A stretch of 64,000 bases of DNA. Source: Chelydra serpentina (taxonomy: Eukaryota > Chordata > Testudines > Chelydridae). Numbering within the stretch: position 1 is the first letter of the stretch; every line of letters begins with the position of its first letter. A program made the position numbers and the translations under genes. Positions 46,980 to 57,179 of this stretch are shown here, piece after piece. The stretch covers positions 78,794,501 to 78,858,500 of the forward strand of contig JBAIAC010000004.1 in NCBI GenBank assembly GCA_037349315.1, read 5' to 3'. The notes beneath the pieces are model-generated. The model ran no database searches and had not been told where the DNA came from. It saw nothing but the letters and a program-made list of their open reading frames with translations.

Positions 46980-47380
46980 GGCCAATAAATTCAATGTACT
47001 TATATTCTAATATGCTCTCTTTTCTGGCAGCGATGGTAATCTCTCTCTTTTAGTAGAGTCACAACTCTGTGGAATGTAAAGGGAGCTTTTGGCAGCTTCA
47101 TAAAGGTGACTGAGCTCTATGCACATGTGCTATTCATTACCATCCTTCTGTGGTATTGAAAGACATGTTAAAAAGGCATCTTGCCTGATGGTGGAGCTAC
47201 CCCAGTCCTGCTGTTTGAGATAATTTAGGCTAAACTGAGGGAAGCACGGAGTGTAGAGACTTAAAGTCTTCACTTATTTTGCAATGCTATATTGCATCCA
47301 ACTCTTGGATTATTACAAATTCTAAGTATATAAAAATAATTTAAAAGGACTTCTACATTATTTTCACTTTTTATGTGTGG
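46980..47380. other. MYCBP2 intron sequence
   Basis: No gene, RNA or repeat recognised in this stretch. Confidence 0.5.
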
Positions 47381-48122
47381 AGGTCATCAGCCTCTGGAAC
47401 TGGTGCAGTTCCTACTCACGTTGAGTGGAGAAACGTCTGCTTAGAGAGTCCACCACGGTGTTTTGGATTCCTGGTAAATGGACTGCAGTCAGGCTAATCT
47501 GCATGGAAATGCACCAGTTCCAGAGGGTGATGGCCTCCACGCAAAGCTGTGAGTACCGTGCTCCTTCCTGCTTGCTGATGGAACAGACTGCCACCATGTT
47601 GTCTGCTAACACCTGGATTGACTGGAATTGCTCACAGGACAGCCTGCCAGCTCTCAGTTCAAACACTCTGATGAGAGCATAGATTTCTGAGGAAACTGTG
47701 CCCTAGAAGGGTTTGTGGCACTTGATGCAGCTTTTAAAGTCTGGGGACCCTTGGCATACTCTCCCCCAACTGCTGAAGAACTGGGATTGGGAGGGGGAAA
47801 GAGGGGAGAGTTGAGAGTTTGAAACCCAGATGGAGGGTTCCAAAAATTAAGGAACCAAACCCCTAAAAACTATAATATGTTTCAACTTTTTACAGAGAGA
47901 AGCCGAAGAAGTTAGAATACTGAAGCTCTGTTCTAGACCATGAACAGTAAGAGTGAACTAAATTGGTGGTGGTCCAATATGCCCTATTTATTCCTTTGAT
48001 GCGGAGCATAAAGAGATGTGGGGCGCATACCTGAGGGACACTGCTAAGGAAAAATCTCTGCTCCTGGGTGCATGTGCAACCTGAAGGGCAGTACATAGAG
48101 GGACAAGCACTCAAAGAAGAAC
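47380..48122 (-). mobile_element. Internally deleted DIRS-like element
   Basis: The right end has the DIRS terminal motif CAAGCACTCAAAGAAGAACT (about 48104-48123). Inside, the minus-strand frame 47412-47666 holds an RNase H piece. Gag and RT are absent between them, so the copy lost its middle. Confidence 0.6.
47412..47666 (-). pseudogene. DIRS-like RNase H fragment
   Basis: 84 open codons: SIQVLADNMVAVCSISKQEG contains the Asp-Asn typical of a retroelement RNase H strand, and AVHLPGIQNTVVDSLSRRFS is the closing LPGxxNxxxDxLSR motif. This form (DxLSRxFS) is seen in DIRS elements rather than in Ty3 elements of the same genomes. Confidence 0.55.
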
Positions 48123-48123
48123 T

Positions 48124-48416
48124 GAGGGCTTGTCTACACAGGTGCTTAGTGCATGGCTAGCTAGGATGTGAGCACACAGCTCACTAGCCTGCTGTGCACT
48201 AAAACTGGCCATGTGGGCCCTGCTGCTGCATACTAAAAATTCCATAGTGTGCTTTGACATACAGCTGTTTGAAATGGAAGTATGTCAAAGCACACTACAG
48301 AACTTCTAGTGTACAGCAGTAGGATCTACACAGTCACTTAACGTGTGGCAAGCTAGTGCATTGTAGATTTACAGCCTGGCTTGCTGCATACCAAGTCTCT
48401 GTATAGACAAGCTCTG
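48124..48416. mobile_element. Palindromic MITE next to the DIRS remnant
   Basis: Ends GAGGGCTTGTCTACAC and, inverted, CAGAGCTTGTCTATAC. The centre is a long hairpin: AGTGTGCTTTGACATAC pairs with GTATGTCAAAGCACACT. About 293 bp, with no ORF of its own. I found no clear 8-bp duplication. Confidence 0.6.
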
Positions 48417-48515
48417 GGAATGAAAATGAGCAATATCTAATGTCCATCATAAGTAACATTAAAGTAAGAACTTGTAGATACTCTGTGCTACACATAGTAA
48501 ACACATCATCCTTAC

Positions 48516-48623
48516 CTTGCAAATAGGACAAGACATAAACCCAAAAGTTATCCTGGGCCCAAGCCATCTGTTTTCTAGTACTCGACGACAGCACTGCAAG
48601 TGGAATACATGACTGCAGTCCAA
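48516..48623 (-). CDS. MYCBP2: MYCBP2 exon with the second half of the RING
   Basis: 108 bases (36 codons, phase 0) between TTAAAG|TTGGAC and TGCAAG|GTAAGG. It encodes LDCSHVFHLQCCRRVLENRW, then LGPRITFGFMSCPICK. C-x-H-x2-H-x2-C and CPIC supply the remaining zinc ligands of the C3H2C3-like RING begun in the upstream exon. The Met in GFMSCPIC replaces Ile of human. Confidence 0.96.
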
Positions 48624-48659
48624 CTTTAAGAAAAAGGGAAGATGTATGAGTAACTACTG

Positions 48660-49343
48660 TACTGTACATTCAAAAATTGCAATAGCTACTGTAATGAGAC
48701 ACCATTATATTTGAGTTTTTGGTTTTAACTAACAGTAGGTGTCAAATTGCAAATTCAATTTATTAATTTAAAATCTTATCAGAAAAGCCTTTCCACCCAT
48801 TAAAAGAAAGAATATTAATGGCCTTTAAAATCAAAACTGAAACTTTTGCATAACACTAACCACTGGACATATGAAATCATCAAAAGTGACCAAGTTAGCA
48901 TACTAACTACAGTAAAATCCTCAGACATACAATGTACACCCTCTACAAGGTCTATGCATATGCCCTTTTTTGGAATATGCTACAAGTTGCTTGTATAAGA
49001 AATGGGCATAATTTTAATATGATCTGTCCCTTGCATACAAAGTGTGGTACATGAGGAAGAAAAGGGTGGTGATTTAAAACTCTTTTAAAAATACTTCTAA
49101 GTGAGGTGGATTTTCACTTACAAACACAATGCTCAAAATAGAGGAAATGTACACATCAAAATGATCCTATTTGCATTCTCAAACAGTAGAGAGAGCAGTA
49201 GTGCTAGACACACCATGTGATCCTCTGCACTGACAGTACGAACTCTGAAACTTTTAAAAATGCATCCCCTCAAAGGAAATTGTAAACTCTTAAAAATTTA
49301 ACAATGTTGTATAGAATTCATTTATTAAATAACAAAGGCAAAC
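48660..49343 (-). other. MYCBP2: MYCBP2 intron
   Basis: About 0.7 kb, A/T-rich, no repeat recognised. Confidence 0.6.
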
Positions 49344-49532
49344 CTGGATAGCTGGTGCTGCTGAAAGTGCTTCAGTAAAACAAATCATGCACATGTCATC
49401 AGCATCTTGTTTAAGAGTTGTGGCATTCTTATCACAACCATGTAGGCATGGCAAACAGTGCTCTTCATTCTTAACACCTCCACATGGATGACCACAAGGA
49501 TGAGTCTTGCTACAAGCTATCTTAGCATACTC
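49344..49532 (-). CDS. MYCBP2: MYCBP2 exon with the first half of the RING
   Basis: 189 bases (63 codons, phase 0) between TTTAATAG|GAGTAT and ATCCAG|GTTTGC. It encodes EYAKIACSKTHPCGHPCGGV, KNEEHCLPCLHGCDKNATTL and KQDADDMCMICFTEALSAAP, ending AIQ. CMIC is the first RING cysteine pair. The preceding Cys/His-rich stretch is a separate conserved zinc-binding segment. Confidence 0.96.
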
Positions 49533-50153
49533 CTATTAAAAAGGAATTCTTAAATTAACATTTTTTCTAATCAAAGAATCATTTTGTACACTGTAATATA
49601 TTTATTTTGTTGCTTCTTGAAGTAGTCTTACTACCTGCAATGAAATCTCAGGTTAGGCAGCAGTGACAGTAATTGTCAAAGTATAATACAGACATCAGTA
49701 TAGTTAGGAATACATCTCGAGTTCCAGGACTTTAAAGCGAAACAGATGTTTTAATTTGCTTTTGCTAAATGACATCTGAATAGCAGAACCCTAATTAAAC
49801 TTTATTGAAAGAAAAATTATTTTTGATCTCACACACAAACTGTTTTTCTCTGTTCTTCCGGTGGACATATTTTGTGCATTTGTTAGCAGTTTTTATATGG
49901 TTAAATTCACAGCTTACCCTGTGTAATCGGTCACTTTTCCGGTCACAGTAACAGAGGTGAGAAGAAACATTTAAAAAATAAGAAAAATGGGAACAGAAGA
50001 CCACACAAATTGGCAGGAAGAGTAAGTATTATTCACAATTCAAAACTATTTGGATGACAGGGCCTTTAGCTTTTATCTTGTATGGCTGGTTGTAGACTTA
50101 ACTATATACTAATATTTCATCTTCAGGAGATAAAGTGAGGTTTGTATACATAC

Positions 50154-50257
50154 CTGGCAATCTGCATCAGAACAGACACTGCCTACTGCTGATAACTCTG
50201 TTCCACTCCTACAACCACAGAAACGACATGCTTCAGAGCTGCTGGTGGTTGGTTTAC
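50154..50257 (-). CDS. MYCBP2: MYCBP2 exon upstream of the RING
   Basis: 104 bases between AGCGTAG|GTAAAC and TGCCAG|GTATGT. The first two bases close a Gly codon. It encodes KPTTSSSEACRFCGCRSGTE, then LSAVGSVCSDADCQ, with four further cysteines for zinc binding. GCRSG replaces GSRSG of human. Confidence 0.95.
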
Positions 50258-50399
50258 CTACGCTCACCAAACAAACAAACAACAAAATCAGAATTTACCA
50301 AAATGAAGTGTTTATCAACCAACATACTAATAATAGCCTTAACTATCCCATGAAACGAGCAGGAAAAATGTAATTACTAAGGAAATTAAATGAATCTAG

Positions 50400-52230
50400 A
50401 CTAAACTGCCTCATGCATGGGCTAGTAGAATTCTGTGCTCATGGGATTTTTACAAGTAACCATAGACTCACATCTCTAAAGACCACTAAACACAACACAA
50501 GGATATGAAAAATACTGCAAATAGAAAAAGCTTAAAGAAATACATTAATATTATTTATCTGATACCTAAAAAAAAGGGTGCCAGCCACCTTATATATACG
50601 TAAAAAAGATGGTTTCTTGTCTTGAAGACCTTACAATTTCAGACAAATTACAGCCAAAGTGGAGAGAGGAAGGCTTTGTTTTTTTGTTTTTTGTTTTTTA
50701 CATTACCGCATGCTGAACACTATTTACTTGATCTCATACCTAGCTAGAACTGCCTTGATTACAAAAATTAATCCTATCTTAATTCACCTTTATTTGGAAT
50801 TTCAACTCATTTATTTTCTCTCTTACATTACTAGATGTTTTGTATTCGTTTGACATGACATATCAAGATATTTCCCCTTCAAATTTGTCATGTCAATTAC
50901 ATGAGAAAGAAAGCAGGAAATCTTCCAACTCCTGCTTAATTTATAAATATTTGCATTCCCAAAGCTTAAATTAGCATATGGGGAACTACATTTTACAAGC
51001 AATATCAGTTTCATATCTAAAGACCACTAAACACAATGAAAGGAACAGCATCCCTTGAGGAGGGAAGGGGGAAATGGAAAAACATGAAATATGTTTTTTT
51101 CTTTGTTTTACTAAATCTAATGAAAGATAAAGTACTTCTAATTTTTGGGACCCCCTCCATCCAACCTAATGCTATCAAAGTTAAAATTGAGCTGTTCAGC
51201 GCATCACTCAAGGGTAAGATAATAGAGCATCTTTCCTATTCATTTGTGATTATAAGGAGAGTATAACAATTGGCTTCTCTTATTATTATAGGTGCTGCAC
51301 AGAGGCCAACATATCTGAACATTCTGATCACCGTGAAAAGGGTTGTAATTAAGGGCTATGGGATGGCTGTATTTTTACCACCCAAATGCTCTGTAAATGT
51401 AAACCTGGAATATAATGACACAATACTTGGCATGTAATGACGATCCAAATGCCAAGCTGGACACTGTCCACAGCTAAACACTATTGTGGTCTTTTCTTTC
51501 TAGTAGTAGGTCTATGGGTACTTTAGAAGAGTTTATATTTTAGGGCAGTGGAAAAAATTTGTTTTTGGAGAAATTAGCATTAACATTGTTCAAGGGTATT
51601 GAAACTATTATTTATATATTTTTTCTAATTCCCCAGCTCAATTTTGTTCATGACAGATTAGGTTCTTTTCTATATGGTGCACCCACCTTTCTCAAAAGAA
51701 AATAAAAGCATTTAATAAATAATTCAAATGTAAGTACAAGTGACTATTTATAGGCTACTGCTCTCAATTTATAGTACTCCCTTTGATGGAAGTGGGAGTT
51801 GCACGAGTGGATAAAGAGTGGTAATATCAACTCAAGAATGCCACATTTAAAAACTTCTAGCATTTCAAAGAGCTAAATATCCAATTATTATTATTATTGT
51901 TGTTTACTTTATGTAGCACCTAGGAGCCCTAATCTTGATCCCATTGTGTCAGGCACTGAACATAAACAGAACAAAAACATAGTACCTGCCCCAAAGAGCT
52001 TACCATGTTTCTAAATTCAAGCATCCACTTGGTGTTGAAAAGCACCACCATCATGCTACCACCAAGGCAATAAATCATTTGCCAGGATTCAGTGTTTTGT
52101 TTTAAATAATAAAACTAATAAAGCATTAATGTAAAGATTCAGAGTGTCAATTTCCAGAAACTGATCTTTTGGAGAAGCTTAAAAAAAAGTAATCAGGATG
52201 AGGAAGGAACAAGAAATATCTGATTTTTAC
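50400..52230 (-). other. MYCBP2: MYCBP2 intron
   Basis: About 2 kb with no gene. At 51890-52010 there is an old dispersed retroposon piece (TAGCACCTAGGAGCCCTAAT, then CCCCAAAGAGCTTACC), similar to 26585-26670. Confidence 0.6.
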
Positions 52231-52363
52231 CTGTTTGTTCTCTAAACTCCACCATAGCCTTCATAGTTTTAGAATCTGCTAGTGCCATGAGCCAGAAAAG
52301 TTTGGTCCTACCACAGCCTTCATGAAGATCAACTTTGATAGCTTCTTCCTCTTCTTTGAATAC
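52231..52363 (-). CDS. MYCBP2: MYCBP2 exon (VFKEEEEAIKVDLHEGCGRT)
   Basis: 133 bases between CTGATAG|GTATTC and ACAG|GTAAAA. It encodes VFKEEEEAIKVDLHEGCGRT, then KLFWLMALADSKTMKAMVEF and REQT plus one base of Gly. Nearly identical to human (REQT versus REHT). Confidence 0.95.
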
Positions 52364-52769
52364 CTATCAGTTTAACCATATGGGTATTAAATAGTACTAT
52401 TACAAAAAGCTGAGTCGGTAAGCAATTATAAGACACTTTAGTTTTGGTATCACCTGTATGTTTACATTTTCTGTTGCAATTCTCATGGGTGTTATGGAGT
52501 CTGTATTGCAAGTTTTAAAAATACGACTTTTATACATTCGGTAATCTTTTTGCATGCAAGGAGTGGGATGATGTGATGATTTGGAACAAACTCTGAAGGG
52601 TAAAAGCTACACAATTAAAACCTGGAGTGGCCAAAGCGTCAACAAAGAAAACAAGAACACTGAAAAGCAATGCAGCTATGCTAAGAACCAGAATGATGTG
52701 AAGACTCTCAGTGAAAGCTTTAAACTTCAGGAGGCCTTAAATTACCCTATAACCTCTTGTGTAAAGTAA

Positions 52770-54938
52770 AATCATTTACATCTAAAAAATCAGCATAGGT
52801 TTATAAAAGGTAGGCTCTAATATGGCAACAAATATGTTGAAAACTGTTCTGTCTTCAGGTTTCTTACAATGCCCATCACTGTAGTAAACGCTTCCCCGGT
52901 AAACTACAATTAGATAGCGAGAGCCCAAAAGGACTTCATGCGGTCTTCTGGTTTTCTGCCTTTCCTGGTTAGGAAGGCTCTGCTTGAATTAATTTTACAT
53001 ATACTATTGTAATGAAAGTGAGAGAGCCTTTCTGTGTGTATATATAAGATCTCTCGCTATCACAGAATACACACTGTTCTTGTTTGCAACCGAAGTAGAA
53101 AAATGTTATTTTTAAGTACAGATTTTTTTTTAATTTTTGCCTTTTTATTAAATAAAAGTATTCCCATGTTTGCCCTGTTCACCATGACCATGGACTATTA
53201 AAACTGGCCATGACAAATTATTATTTGTTAAAACTGACTATGACAGTGATGTAAAGTAAATATTTCAAAATAATCCCTGCCGTAAGAGTCTCCAGTCTAG
53301 AACAAAAGTAAACGGTAGGCAACTATTTAAAAATATTTTGTTTTCCAGTTGTGTGGGCTCACGAAAGAAAAAGCTAAAATTTCCAAATCCAAGTGTTCCA
53401 AAGCTAGGTTCTTAAATCCATAGTTAAGTAAATAAATTAAAGTGAGCAACTCTACTTCCATTTTACTTCAGTGGGACTCTAAAGATCAGGACACTTTTAT
53501 TGGTGCCAAAACAAGAGTTTGGGAACCAAATTCTAGGTCTGAAAATGCTGGAATATGTCTTAGAGAGGGATATGCAGGAGGAGAGGGTGATAATGACTGG
53601 GAGGATGTTCCTTTCATGGTAGAAGGCACGAAAGAGAGGAGTGGGTGAATGAAAAATGAGGTGTTGAGGCTGCCATCATAAATAGAGAGAAGCGGGAGAG
53701 GTGGAACATGAAAGATCTCAGATCCACAATGTAGAGTGTAGTTTTGCAGGAATTTGAAGATGAAAATTATAAATTTAAACATGAATTTAGGTGTAACATG
53801 GTCTGACTAGCAGGTATTTTGGACAAATTGGAAGAGAAGCAATATGGCACCAAGGAGGCCAGAGAGTGGTGATTAGAGTCACCATGGAAGGAGCTAACAT
53901 GGGTATATTAGTACAGGAAGTAGGGAATTTCAATTTTTGAAATGAAGAAAGATATGACATGATTTACTGACACCATAGGTGTGTGGAGAGAAGGAAAAGG
54001 AATCAAAGGTGACACCAAGATTGCAAGCCTGAAAAACAGGAAGAAGGTGATGTCAACAATAGTGGAGAAAGGAGAACAAAGGGAGGACACAGAAAGAAAA
54101 AGAAGGAACTATATTTTGGCCATGTGAAACGTGTACTGGCCAGGCAAGATAAGTCAGACAGATATGCAGAAGGTCAGGGGGGATACAATGAGAACAATTT
54201 TTTTTAAGGTTGTCAGTGGTGCAGTATGAATATTACAGCACACTTGTATCTGAAGAAAAGGCGCTCGAAGGAAGGGGATGAGGGCAGAGGAAATGGTGCT
54301 CACAAATCAGGATGGGATGGAGAGAATTGTGGTGAAGAACAGGTGAGTAGCCTTTGAGAGAGTGATTGGGGTAAAGGAAAAAAAAGGAAATAGGGCAAGG
54401 AGCATGGAAATGAGGAATGGGGAAAAAAAAGGGAGCTATATAACAAAGTAATGAAAGTATGTAAGGTCCTAAACTGAGAGGGAAAGGATTGAGGAGCAGA
54501 AAGGGCTTGAAGAGGGTGTCAAAGAGGGAAAACAATTAATTGTGTTCACAGATATGGACTCCATTTGAAAGGAGAAGTAAAGATAACATTTCTGAGGGAG
54601 TAATGGATGGATTTTTAGTCAAGGAAGTCTGAATGGTCCTTGGATTTTTCCAGAGAAATTCAATGATGTTAGAATAGGAAAGAAGGAAACAGATGGGGAT
54701 TATGAACTAGGGTTGAGGGATTAGGGGCTGACATTACAGTCCTATTCATAAGAACATTCTTTAAGGACAAGAAAATCAAGTAGAATCAAATGCAAAATTA
54801 TCCATTCCTTTTAGAAAGCACAGAGAACAGTTTGTAGATCTATTGCTCACTTTTCTAATCTGATTTATCAATGGAACAAAAAAAAAGGGGGGGGGGGGAT
54901 TGAAATGCACACTATTTGGTGTGTTTTATTTACTCTAC
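52770..54938 (-). other. MYCBP2: MYCBP2 intron with a long purine-rich stretch
   Basis: From about 53560 to 54560 the plus strand is strongly G/A-rich. It includes phrases such as GACACCAAGATTGCAAGCC and CCAGGCAAGATAAGTCAGAC that look like an old dispersed amniote repeat. A9G12 lies at 54878-54898. A short inverted pair (TAGCGAGAG near 52916, CTCTCGCTA near 53053) beside a TATATAAG could mark an LTR, but this is unproven. Confidence 0.45.
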
Positions 54939-55067
54939 CTGTCTCTGATGAGTTTTCGTTCGCCGATGGAGATGAAGGAATCTGTCACAGTCTGTACACA
55001 AATTCCCACAGGCATTACATAAAATGATTGCAGCGGTTTCACCATCATCATGGTTATCGCACATTGG
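54939..55067 (-). CDS. MYCBP2: MYCBP2 exon (PMCDNHDDGETAAIILCNAC)
   Basis: 129 bases (43 codons, phase 0) between TATTCAG|CCAATG and AGACAG|GTAGAG. It encodes PMCDNHDDGETAAIILCNAC, then GNLCTDCDRFLHLHRRTKTH and QRQ. The spacing of Cys and His (C-x2-H, C-x2-C, C-x2-C, H-x-H) is that of a B-box-like zinc-binding domain. CNAC replaces CNVC of human. Confidence 0.96.
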
Positions 55068-56035
55068 CTGAATAAAGAAGAAAAATAATGAAATAATTCC
55101 CTATATGTTAAACCTTCCCTCAACTCCCCTCTTCCTGTGGGCTTCCCAAAAAGGAAGGTAGAAAATTAAAACAGGACAATTTGAACTTGTTTTAGACTAT
55201 AAATGGTCAGCTTTGAAATGACCAATATCTAAAAGCAGTCATGCCTGGCAGAAATGTAAGAAACAAAAGTGCAGTAATGCCTCCAATTCCCAGATTTGCT
55301 TTGTTTTATGAAAATTAGCTCATATTCATCACTAAAATGTCTGGGAATCTATTTTCAAAAAGAGCGAGACAAAAGTAGTGCTGTGCTAACTGACATGTTA
55401 CTCAAATTCTGGGAGCATGCTACACTTGATAGAAGAAAATTATGGAAACTGATGGGGGGAACCCTCAAAGAGCCATCAAAATGGCAAGATATCTACCTTT
55501 AACTCCCCTGATATGACATGTTGCCTTTTCTGTCAAGATAAATAATCAAGGCTTAGGTTATTCCACAGTGCAATGTGAACAAATTCCATGGCAACAAACC
55601 CTAAATTCCACTGTAACATTAATTTATTCTACTGCTATAAAACACTATCCATTTCTATCTCTACTGCAACACAAACACATTCTCCTTCCAGCTAGGTATG
55701 CAAGGGAATGGAGAACCTGAAGCAAGCTTCAGCAGCTCTTCTCCATGACTGCTGCACTAGTTCATCTGCCTAGCTCACAAGCCTACTCTTCTGACTTCCC
55801 CTACTTCCTAGCTGCGAGATGGATTCCAGCTATGGCTCCCCACGCCCTGTTGTCTGTCTCCTGCACTGTAATCCAATTAACTTCCCCTTGGGGAAAAACA
55901 GGGGAGAAGAGACAACTGCAGTCAGGTTCTGGGAAGGCAGAAAGCAATCTTTTTTTGTGTCCTTGAACAAATGTTTGTGCGGTGTCCACATTAACATTTA
56001 CAAATAACTGCCTTAAATTAAGTGACGACCAGTTA

Positions 56036-56390
56036 ATCTCTCCTGCTGAAGCTGTTCCATTTTGTAAAATATACTTAAGTAGTCATTAGAACAAGGACTT
56101 GAACTTGAGTCTTCCACCTTCCATATGAGTGCCCTAATCACCAGGCTATAGGGTTATCCTCACACTCTCTCTGACTCCCAATGACTATTGAGGTATTTTG
56201 TACAAAGTGGAACAGCTTTAACAGGATAGAAAGAAACCTACCTTAGATTACTCTATAGCCCAGTGGTTAGGGCACTAATCTGGGAGTGGGGAGACCCAAA
56301 TTCAATTCCTGCTTCATTATCTATTTAATTATTTATACAAAGTGGAACAGCTTCAACAGAAGATACTAAGAGAGACCACCACAGAATACA
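56036..56390. repeat. Cluster of tRNA-headed SINEs in both orientations
   Basis: Plus-strand head CTATAGCCCAGTGGTTAGGG with GACCCAAATTCAATTCCTGC as a B box (56250-56320). A minus-strand head lies at about 56100-56160. The tail motif TACAAAGTGGAACAGCTT occurs at about 56200 and 56337, and inverted near 56050, so up to three pieces of one SINE family are present. Confidence 0.6.
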
Positions 56391-57071
56391 CTGGGCTAAA
56401 AGTTGTAAGGGGGAATACTGTCACTTCTTCCTCCTTCTCTTTTGTGACTCTGGCCCTTTAAAATGCACAGAAACCAAAAAGTTTCAGGTTGAAGAAAACA
56501 TTCTGTTCAACCTGAAATGGACTTTTTGCCCACTTTTTTGACTGGCCAAACATTCTGAAAAAGTTCAGATGTGGCTCAAACCAGCAAACTGAAATATCAT
56601 TCACTTAGCTCTAACAATGCCTCATTATTACCACCAGAAAAGAGTAGGTCAAGGGTAGGTGTCTACCAACATCCTCTCCAGTGAAGACTGCAAAAAAAAT
56701 CTTTTAACATCTTAGCAATGTCCTTATCCTCCTTAATTGCTCCCTTTAATCATTGGTGGGCCAGTTCTCTTGAAGGCTTTTCTACTTCTGATATATTTAA
56801 ATAATGTTTTTGTTTTTCACCTTTTGCTATTTGATCTTACATATTGTCTGCCATATTATATGTTCCTTTTTACTGGATATTCCCTTGGGTTGGATTTCCA
56901 TTTTCTGAACATTGTCTGGCTCGTATAACCTCTTGAGGAAATCTGAGAATGTTTGTTCAACATATCATGTGCTATTGTAATCTTTGTCATTGTTACTGTT
57001 TGTTTGAAAAGTATATTCAATACAATCCAAGTTTAAAGGAGAAAAAAAAAATCTTGAATTTGAAGTCTTAC

Positions 57072-57173
57072 CATCTGTTTTTGCTGTCCATCCTTTCCCA
57101 TCCATCTTCCAGAAGACAGTCTATCTACATGGTCCTGATCAAGCACGCACAGGGATGCTAGGGCTAACCAGAG
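57072..57173 (-). CDS. MYCBP2: MYCBP2 exon (LWLALASLCVLDQDHVDRLS)
   Basis: 102 bases (34 codons, phase 0) between TCAACAG|CTCTGG and CAGATG|GTAAGA. It encodes LWLALASLCVLDQDHVDRLS, then SGRWMGKDGQQKQM, matching the human protein as I know it. Confidence 0.95.
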
Positions 57174-57179
57174 CTGTTG

